Shown: positions 57,725-64,000 of the stretch, piece by piece
Layout: the number at the start of each line of letters is the position of its first letter
Position numbering within the stretch: position 1 is the stretch's first letter
Source of the DNA: Linanthus parryae
Lineage: Eukaryota > Streptophyta > Magnoliopsida > Ericales > Polemoniaceae
Reading direction: 5' to 3'
Assembly (NCBI GenBank): GCA_023055425.1
Contig: JALGPY010000001.1
Span: 143,307,368-143,371,367 of the forward strand
DNA: 64,000 nt
The notes under the pieces: generated by a model
Database searches by the model: none
Told to the model about the DNA's origin: nothing
The model's input: only the letters and a program-made list of their open reading frames with translations
Translations under genes and position numbers: made by a program

Positions 57725-57813
57725 GGTGGTATCAGAGCAGTTCTTTCCACTCAGGGATTAAAACCTGTAGGGTAATTTAAAATCAATGTAGGGTGAGATA
57801 ATAAAATTTGAAA
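57725..57813 (+). other. LARD internal domain 3, truncated
   Basis: Matches the first 89 bp of domains 1 and 2 up to AAAATTTGAAA. After 57813 the sequence jumps to gag of the small minus-strand element. The junction is without TSD. Confidence 0.88.
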
Positions 57814-59077
57814 TGATGTTGAGGAAACCGTTACTGCGGTTGGCGCTCTAATTGCGTCCAATTCACGAGCGAGACTAAATGCGGCGGTGATGGTTTGTGG
57901 GTTACGCAATGTCAACTCACGCTCCAACGGCGACTTAAGACCAGAAGCAAAAATCGAAATGAGCTGGTCGTCTGACACCGTGTCAATTTTGTTCAGCAAC
58001 TTTTCAAATTCGTTCTGATATGCCAAGACTGTCGTGTGCTGCTGCAATTTAGACAATTGTCCAAAGTAGTCATGATAATAATCATTATCAAAACGAATTG
58101 GTACCTCCTCAAGGAAAGAGGCCCACGTAGTGAATCGAAATCTGGCCTCACGATAACGAAACCGGTCAGTCGCATCACCATCCAACAATACTCCGACGAG
58201 TTGTAGTCGTTCCGTAATCGCAATCTGATAATAGTTGAAATATTGTTGAACTTTAAAGACCCAGCGTGCGGATCAATACCTGAGAATTTTGGCGGTTCAA
58301 CCCGCAACTTGTGTCCGCGTTCTTCACGCCGAGGTTCACGTCAACCACCGTGGGGATGGCCATACAAAGGCTGATCGTGGACGTCCCAAACGTCGGGTTC
58401 GTCATAGTGTACCGCATCGGTGTCCCATGGATCATCGTCTTCGTAATCACGCCGGCGGCAACCTATGACGTGAGTGGTAGCCGCGGGTGGGAGACGAGGA
58501 GCAGCCCCATATTGGCGACGGGGAGCACTATGCACAGGCCGATCATTGTCGTGGAGGTCGCACGCGGTACCGTGGTGGCGTCTCTGGTTAGTGGCGCGCC
58601 TCTCTGCCGCCCAGGTAGGCGGGTCTTGTTGAGAGACCAACCCGGGTCTGGTTGGTATTGGCGGGTCAGGCGATGGTGACCCATTGTGTTGAGATTAGAT
58701 CTGGGTCGTGCCCAATTAACAGCCACATCATCGTCTTCTTCGTAATCAGAAGCAGAGACGGAGGGGGTCTGGACGGAGAGTGCGCCGCGGTTGTGGCGGC
58801 GTGACTGGAGGAAGGCTCCTGGTCCGGTGGTGAAATCGTCGGTGTGGAGGTCGCCAGCTACCTGGTCGGCGAGGGCTATGGCTCTGTGCGGCGGCGCCGT
58901 CGGGTTTGAAGAGGATAGGTTCTGAGTGGTTTTCATCGGAGCTGTTGGTTGCGCGAGGGATTGAAGGCGCGGCTCGAGTTCGGAAAATCGTTTGTCCAAT
59001 TCTTCCGCCAACTTCTTCATCACTTGATCCGTGATTTGTTGCGCGAAATCGTCGGGTAAGTCGGTAACTCTCGTCAT
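57814..59077 (-). pseudogene. Ty3/gypsy gag of the small element
   Basis: Read on the minus strand from ATG at 59077 (MTRVTDLPDDFAQQITDQ), through a variable acidic N-terminal part, to the gag core. The core is spread over frames at 58341-58640, 57993-58307 and 57751-58188: PPKFSGIDPHA, DGDATDRFRYREA, TTWASFLEEVPIRF, FGQLSKLQQHTTVLAYQNEF and ARELDAIRAP. At least two frameshifts (about 58550 and 58200-58250) are needed. The zinc knuckle expected between here and the protease at 43440 is absent, so that part was lost when the LARD right edge formed. Confidence 0.85.
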
Positions 59078-59122
59078 TTTTCACCAGTTGATTGTGGTGA
59101 ATGCTCGATGAAAGCACCAATT
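59078..59122 (-). other. Leader/primer-site region of the small gag element
   Basis: On the minus strand the LTR end TGCTATCA is followed by AATTGGTGCTTTCATCGAGC, a sequence often seen at this place in plant gypsy elements. I do not assign the tRNA. Confidence 0.55.
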
Positions 59123-59457
59123 TGATAGCAATAGGCTATCACACACACACAAGCAGTTACACACACACAAGCAGTTGGGTTCTTCCCCAATTGAATTATC
59201 AATCGATTAACTCCAGAAAATCACACACAGACATGGTTTTGTAGAGACTACTAAATGTAAAAGACACCTACCTCCCCCTAAGAAAGTATTTAGTACGCTA
59301 CCCTACCCCGAAAAACATGTAATGACATAAAAAGATAAAAAGAAATAATACAAATTAATACTACTTTCTAACATAGTCTTCAAGGTAACCCGGAGAGCGT
59401 CGGGCTCGATGTCCACGTCTCGGGGCCGTGTCGCCAAATGGATGTGCATCCGTATCA
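59123..59457 (-). repeat. 5' LTR of the small gag element
   Basis: 335 bp, matching 42697-43043 apart from shorter CA and C runs and several substitutions. Followed by TGGAG (59458-59462), the right TSD. Confidence 0.92.
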
Positions 59458-59462
59458 TGGAG

Positions 59463-59522
59463 AGAGATATTGGCAAAAGACTGGTCATCTTCTACGTTCT
59501 CAAAGTTCCAATCTTTTCATCA
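59463..59522. other. Outer MULE interior, right part before the F-box fragment
   Basis: Continues 42696 across the inserted element. The frame from ATG 42649 runs on to a TGA overlapping the F-box ATG. No family recognised. Confidence 0.4.
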
Positions 59523-59780
59523 ATGTCTGATTACATACCTCGCGAGATCTTGATCTAAATCCTCGCGAGACTACCCGTGAAATTCCTCCTCCGAGTTTAC
59601 ACCAACAACGACAACAAAGAACACTACTTTCTCTGCCCCTCCGGCGATGAATTCGTAGAAATCGATTTCCCATTTCAGAGCAAAATTGGGTATTTCAGGT
59701 TTGTGGGTAGCTGCAATGGGTTCGCTCGGCTCGTGGTACGCCGACGCCGGCAAATTGGAAGGGAAAGTGCTCGGAAGTGA
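59523..59780 (+). pseudogene. F-box protein gene fragment captured by the MULE
   Basis: F-box proteins are substrate receptors of SCF ubiquitin ligases. From ATG 59523: MSDYIPREILI, a TAA at 59556-59558, then ILARLPVKFLLRV, the start of an F-box (family pattern: P..ll..IL.rLPVKsLLRf). The rest of the F-box is missing, and the frame passes directly to HYFLCPSGDEFVEIDFPF and RFVGSCNGFARL, which fits the start of the F-box-associated domain (VGSCNGL motif). A large internal deletion or a spliced-out capture would explain the joint. The frame ends at 59780. It has a premature stop and no C-terminal domain, so it is not functional. Confidence 0.72.
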
Positions 59781-60029
59781 AGCCAAGAGGAGGGTCGAGT
59801 ATAGGGATGTAGAATTTTGGAAGAGACTGGTGGACAAGAATTTAGGGTTTGATTTTGTTTTGATTGTTAGAATAGTGGGAGAAGAGAAGAGAAGAGAAAG
59901 AGAGAGAAAGAAGAGATGTTAGAATGGAGGGATAAGGAGAAGAAAATACTTACATAGTAGGGTATATTTTTTTCATTTGAGGGTAAAATGGGCATTTAGG
60001 GTGTTCCGTTAGTCGCTGTTAGTCGCCGC
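59781..60029. other. Outer MULE interior, right end
   Basis: A purine-rich AGAGAAGAGAAGAGAAAG-type run at 59880-59915. No gene. Confidence 0.5.
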
Positions 60030-60121
60030 TAGCTGAGAGGGGTGGTTTTTGTAATTTCCCAAATACTACGGATATTTTTGTCTTTTACCCAAACTCCAGG
60101 GGTGGTTTTTGTCTTTTACCC
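60030..60121. repeat. Right terminal inverted repeat of the outer MULE
   Basis: GAGGGGTGGTTTTTGTAATT then GATATTTTTGTCTTTTACCC, then an extra copy GGGGTGGTTTTTGTCTTTTA to CCC at 60121. TSD AAAAAGAAA follows at 60122-60130. Confidence 0.88.
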
Positions 60122-60142
60122 AAAAAGAAATACCTGATTATC

Positions 60143-60295
60143 CAAGGTGGTTGGGTCAAGTGGTCAGTGGCTTGTGAACCCCAGAGGAGATCTTATGTGC
60201 GACTCCTGCTGGAGGCATCTCCCCAAGGAAGGCTTCTCTTTGCGTGAACCAGCCCGGCATTGCCTGAGCAATATTTTCCATAACAAAAAATAATT
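60143..60295 (+). mobile_element. tRNA-derived SINE-like element
   Basis: TGGTTGGGTCAAGTGGTCAG resembles an A box, and TGTGCGACTCCTGC about 40 bp later resembles a B box of the RNA polymerase III promoter. The body ends GCATTGCCTGAGCAATATT followed by an A-rich tail (AACAAAAAATAATTA). The TSD is not clear. The length of about 150 bp fits plant SINEs. Confidence 0.45.
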
Positions 60296-61030
60296 ATACA
60301 TCGTCCCGTTTAATCAACAGTCGAACGGAAATATGCCCACTCACTTGATGTCTTTCATGCAAAAACTAGCTTATACATTTGTCAGGTCACCTCCATCCTC
60401 TTTGCTTATGGCTTTAGTTATTACAGCAAGCAACTGACTCTGCTAAATGGAGGCTATTTCTGTAACGACACGTGTGGTTTTCTGCACTAGCCGGATTGGA
60501 TGCATTGGATTAGATTTTTCGGATTAGCTGAACTATCGTTAATAATGTGTTTGGTTTCGTGCAGTATTAATTCAACATTGAGATACAAATAGTTCAATCC
60601 AGCTAATACCCTCATATGAAAGGGGACTAATTTGGGATATTCGCCATCTTTTCACTATTTAATACTGGTATTAAAGTTAGCGCAAAACAATTGAACACAT
60701 TATTAACGAATAGATGGACTATATTTAGTCCAATCTCAACTAATACTGCTAATCCTACAAAACCAAGTGTACCCTAAAGAAATTAAATGACATGTATCCA
60801 ACGACTAATACCTGTATGATTAGGTAGTCACCTGGAAATCTTGATATCCTATGCAATCTGATCTTCGAAACTAGTTCCTGAAAGCAAAGAACAAGACAAG
60901 TTAATAGTTAACATTGTTGCGCGTAATTCAACCAAAAATTAAAGTGAGCCCTCAAATGCTTCCGAATACGAACACATATTAATGCAAATAGACCATGTTT
61001 CCATTTGTAAACATAGCAATATATAGATAT
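60296..61030. other. Intergenic; possible decayed MITE
   Basis: Weak inverted similarity between about 60530-60570 (CTATCGTTAATAATGTGTTTG) and 60690-60715 (AACACATTATTAACGAATAG) suggests an old MITE. No gene. Confidence 0.45.
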
Positions 61031-61499
61031 TGTTAGCAATTGGTGCGCCCATGTGGGGTGCCCAATGTAATTATCATAACCTTATGGGGTTAGTTGCACT
61101 AATGCACAAACTAGAGGGGTTAGTAGCTAAGGCTCAAACCCTAGGGGTTTATGTGCAAACCTAGGAGAAGTTTTGCCTATATAAGGAGGCAGCCTCCTAC
61201 ATATTATAATGCTACTCTAGAGAATAAAGTTATTCTGTCTAGATTCATACTAGTTGTAGAGAACCCTAGTCTCTCTCCAACTTCATCCAAGGAGGTGGAA
61301 CGTGGTGTGGAAATCAGTGTTCGTCCTCGAGATTCACACTAGATTGGTGGGAGCAAGATCAAAGAGGAGGCGCGTGAAAGCAAGCAACACAACGATCATC
61401 CGCTGCATTAAGGAGCTTAGGAAGACAAGGTAAACACATGAATATTCCGCTTTAATTCATGTTGTAGATCTGAATGTGTTAGATCCTTCCTGCCCTTCA
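61031..61499 (+). repeat. 5' LTR of a retrotransposon running off the window
   Basis: 469 bp from TGTTAGCAATTGGTGCGCCC to CCTGCCCTTCA, directly followed by an iMet PBS. TATATAA at 61178-61184 is the likely TATA box and GAGAATAAAG near 61219 a polyadenylation-signal candidate. TGTTAG and the short LTR suggest copia, but no coding domain is in view to confirm this. Confidence 0.82.
61178..61184 (+). promoter_or_regulatory. TATA box of the 61-kb LTR
   Basis: CTATATAAGGAGGC in mid-LTR, upstream of the polyadenylation-signal candidate, as in a U3-R arrangement. Confidence 0.65.
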
Positions 61500-61500
61500 T

Positions 61501-61513
61501 TGGTATCAGAGCC
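61501..61513 (+). other. Primer-binding site (tRNA-iMet)
   Basis: TGGTATCAGAGCC one base after the LTR. Confidence 0.9.
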
Positions 61514-64000
61514 ATAGGCTTGTTTTTCGTGCCTCGATAAGCGTTCCCGAACCTGATTTAAAAATCGCGTTTCTGAAATTTCATAACCAGTAGACGAAAC
61601 CTATATGGTTAGGTAGGGTTTTTCACGAGGATTCCAGATATATAAATTTTATATTTTTTGGATTTACGGTGAATTAGTTATGATTTTTCAAAGTTTCGGA
61701 ACTGTATTAATCTGGACTGCTAGATCCAATAATAGAACACGTTTTTCAAAAACTTGTTAAAATTGGATTTTGACCACATAATCGGGACAAGGACGAAGAG
61801 AGGATCACGGGAAAATTAATTTCGTCGCAATCGGAGCACGGGAAGGCGGCGCGTGGGCTTCACGCGCCACCGACGCCGCCCCACGCGCGGCCACGCGCCG
61901 CACGCGCCCAAGGGCTGGCGGCGGCTGCTGACGTGGCCCTAGGGCTGACGTGGCAGATGACGTGGCGGTGCCACGTCAGCAAGTGGCTGACGTGGCGATG
62001 ACGTGGCAGCCACGTGGCAGCTGACGTGGCGATGACGTGACATGCCACGTGGCACATGGCCGACGTCGGCACGTGGCGGAGGCGGACGCGCCCACGCGCG
62101 GCGGCGCGTGAGGGCGCGTGCGGCCTCCTCCCGCCTTCATTTTTCGTCCGGTTTTTTCCTAGGGACTCCAAATTAAATTTCCTATTTTGTGGATATTTTT
62201 TCATAATTTTTGGAGCGACGGAAAATTTTAGTAATTTCCAGATTAATTAATTAGTGTTTAGCACACTTCCCGAGGCAGTTTGACGACCTTAAACACACTG
62301 TTTTGAGCCCAAAATTTTTCTGGAGACTTAGGTCAATTTTCCTTACGTTTTGCCATAGGTGGTGAGACCGCAAGTGGTAGGGAGCAATTTTCGATCTTTT
62401 TAGTTGATTAGATTATTGCTCATTAATTTCCAGTAATTATTGCTTAATTCCGGAAATTTCCAAAAAATTCCAGTATGTTTATTATGTTGTTATACATGCT
62501 GTTGTGGGTTGAATGGATGTGTTTGGTGCATGGATGTGGCATAGATGTTTTATATTTTGGTTTTGGTTTTGGTTTTTGAATATGTAATCAAAATACGGCC
62601 TGTGTGTCGTGCCTCTCTACACTCTAGTGTCTTCTCTTCTCATCCACTCGCCTCTATGAGGTTAATTCTTATTAGAAATAAGATAGTTAGTAGAGATTGA
62701 AGATTGAAGCTTCAAGAGAGGTGGCCAAACCAACAGCTATGGCGCAAGGTGCATGGAGCAATTAGACGGTCCAATGGAGCCTCAAGCTTGGAGTCCTCAA
62801 GTAGGCGAGATGGCGTGAGATGGAGTTCAGGACTTGCTCAAGAAGTGCTCTCAATAGTGGGAGTGCACCTTAGGGGCCACATCCATTGCATATTTATTTA
62901 TGCTTATGCTTGTTTTATGTTATAACTGCGTGTGATTGGATATATATGTGTAACCTCGCATGCTAAAGAACTAAAACAAAAGAGCTCACATGATGACATG
63001 ATTAAAATTGATAGGAAATCACAAGTGATGAGATTTGATTCCTAGGATATACGCTAGGTTTTGGTGGAGTCCTTGTGAGGAACTATTGAGATTAATCGAT
63101 GTCACATGTTATTTTGGAGCTAAGAAAATGCTAGTGATTAACTTCCACAATGTCTCTATCAATCGTGTCTAAATCAAAACTGTAAAGGCTAAAAGGTGAC
63201 AACGACATGATAAGCCGTCGTACTATGTAACCATCCGTTGGACATAGGTTGTCAGCCACCTACAAACATGGTCGAACCTGTGATGAATAAGTTGTCACAG
63301 CAGCACATGGACATTATCTTTAGGCTCACCCTATCGTGGGAGGCAGCAGTCAAGATAATATCATAGAATATGCTATGAAAAGGTGGGGAAATGACCTCAT
63401 CAGCATGTTCGTGACCACTTTTAAAATTGTAGGAAGCCGAAGAAGAATCTGGGATCCATCTTTAGCTATTTTCGTACATAAATTGTGAGTATTTGACTCA
63501 TAATAAATCTTCCTTAGCTATGAGTTATGGCTCATGTCATAATATTGAGCACTCGACTTTAAAGTCTGAGATTGATGCCATGTATGATAAGAGAGTTAAG
63601 GGTTGTCAGGTACAAGCTATCCGATTTGCAATTTGTTGCAATCTCTGCCACGTTTCATGAAACGTTATATGACACACTTTGCACGTGTCAGGATGTTTGG
63701 ATAAGACCAAAACATCACTCTGTTCTAGGATCTAAGCAAAAGGAGTTTGCTAAGAATACCAGTCCAGCATACTTCGGATGCCTAAGCAATATATGATTTC
63801 CAAAGGCTATTGGAGAAGTATGATCATACTGAGTGAAGTATGATAGGCAGATATAGTCCCTAGCCCGGTATTAGGACCAAGGCAACAGGTGGGGGCAAGG
63901 ATAAAGGAATTTGGGGGCAATATTGGTATAAGGCCAGTATTACCCAAGACTGACAAACGCAAAAGAGCAAAGAAGTTTTCCTGAGACAAGAGAAAGGGCC
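61514..64000 (+). other. Noncoding leader/internal region of the 61-kb retrotransposon
   Basis: No gag, PR or other domain can be read in any frame up to the window end. A GC-rich patch lies at 61840-62130 and is AT-rich around. Short frames near 62704-62925 and 63572-63796 have no recognised motif. The element could be non-autonomous or simply have a long leader, or its coding part may lie beyond 64000. Confidence 0.55.
61929..62078. repeat. Array of about ten ACGTGGC / GCCACGT motifs
   Basis: TGACGTGGC recurs with short spacers (for example near 61929, 61946, 61958, 61998, 62009), some inverted (GCCACGTCAGC), and CCACGTGG palindromes are near 62022 and 62044. The cores match plant bZIP/bHLH sites (ABRE, G-box). 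Function is unknown here. Confidence 0.85.

Larger units (their letters stand above)
43441..57813 (+). mobile_element. LARD-like tandem array: three LTRs, two internal domains, partial third
   Basis: Order: LTR 43441-46862, internal 46863-48833, LTR 48834-52334, internal 52335-54307, LTR 54308-57724, internal 57725-57813. LTRs begin TGTAATACCCC and end GTTGCA. Each internal domain starts with an iMet PBS and ends with a purine tract, but has no ORF with a known domain. Long LTRs with a short noncoding interior match the LARD class of large retrotransposon derivatives. The shared-LTR tandem layout points to unequal recombination. The right edge at 57813 is internal sequence, not an LTR end, so there was a deletion and no TSD remains. 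Confidence 0.9.
42697..59457 (-). mobile_element. Small gag/protease-only LTR element (TR-GAG-like), TSD TGGAG
   Basis: TGGAG at 42692-42696 and 59458-59462 flanks LTRs of 347 bp (42697-43043) and 335 bp (59123-59457). Leaving out the LARD array (43441-57813), it is about 2.4 kb: LTR, gag, part of a protease, LTR. No RT, RNase H or integrase exists between them. On the minus strand the LTRs start TGATACGG and end TGCTATCA, and a GGGGGGAG purine tract precedes the 3' LTR. It is a non-autonomous gypsy derivative that needs enzymes from elsewhere. Confidence 0.9.
34572..60130. mobile_element. Outer Mutator-like element (34581-60121) holding a nested stack, 9-bp TSD
   Basis: AAAAAGAAA at 34572-34580 and again at 60122-60130 is a 9-bp TSD, the Mutator hallmark. 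The left terminus GGGTAAAAGACAAAAACC and the right terminus GGTTTTTGTCTTTTACCC are inverted. GAATTACAAAAACCACC near 34619 pairs with GGTGGTTTTTGTAATTTCCC near 60040. The right end carries an extra ~33-bp repeat of its terminus (60088-60121). Removing the two nested LTR elements leaves about 1.6 kb of MULE sequence. It has no transposase, but includes an F-box gene fragment, so it is Pack-MULE-like. Confidence 0.88.

Noticed and set aside
60088..60090. Inner candidate for the right end of the outer MULE
   Set aside because: The sequence after it (AAACTCCAG) does not match the left flank AAAAAGAAA, whereas that after 60121 does.
61860..62204. 114-codon minus-strand ORF with HVPTSAMCHVACHV repeats
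   Set aside because: Translation of the ACGTGGC repeat array.

Overview
The window is a repeat-dense stretch of a flowering-plant nuclear genome. It carries Ty1/copia and Ty3/gypsy elements with initiator-Met tRNA primer sites, an Athila/Tat-type gypsy element, a LINE with a zinc-knuckle ORF1, Mutator-like elements (MULEs) and hAT, Stowaway and Tourist MITEs, plus remnants of F-box and NRT1/PTR (NPF) genes. I see no rRNA or tRNA gene, no CRISPR array and no bacterial-style operon. Almost every coding trace is broken; one intronless proline-rich ORF (16472-16996) is the only intact candidate host gene. The genus cannot be told from sequence alone; a eudicot is likely but unproven.

Layout. 1-1613: 3' part of a long gypsy-type LTR with a minisatellite. 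1616-13324: a plus-strand copia element (gag, PR, INT, RT, RH, PPT, 3' LTR) split inside its protease by a minus-strand Athila/Tat-type element (2415-10086, TSD TCGGT) that has lost RT, RNase H and the integrase core by an in-frame deletion. 14371-16066: a 5'-truncated minus-strand copia. 16472-16996: proline-rich ORF. 17250-17755: foldback MITE. 17900-20770: 5' half of a minus-strand LINE. 21852-22388: hAT MITE with 8-bp TSD. 22530-31395: decayed genic DNA, with three copies of an F-box-like fragment, an NPF 3' exon and a segmental duplication whose second copy is split by a 3.6-kb solo LTR (27133-30740, TSD GTCAA). 32111-33745: three MITEs, one rich in G-runs.

34572-60130 is a nested stack that can be resolved from target-site duplications. 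The outermost layer is a MULE (34581-60121, TSD AAAAAGAAA) carrying an F-box gene fragment. Into it went a chromodomain gypsy element (35279-42437, TSD TTCGG), whose 5' LTR was then hit by a second MULE of the same family (35400-36866, TSD TTCTTTTAA). A small minus-strand gag/protease-only LTR element (42697-59457, TSD TGGAG) also went into the outer MULE, and it is split by a tandem LARD-like array of three 3.4-3.5 kb LTRs and two noncoding 1.97-kb internal domains (43441-57813).

60143-61030 holds a SINE-like element and plain intergenic DNA. 61031-64000 is a 5' LTR, an initiator-Met PBS and the noncoding leader of a retrotransposon that leaves the window; the leader has a dense ACGTGGC array. 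The window therefore records retrotransposon nesting, internal deletion, unequal recombination and gene-fragment capture rather than a working gene cluster.
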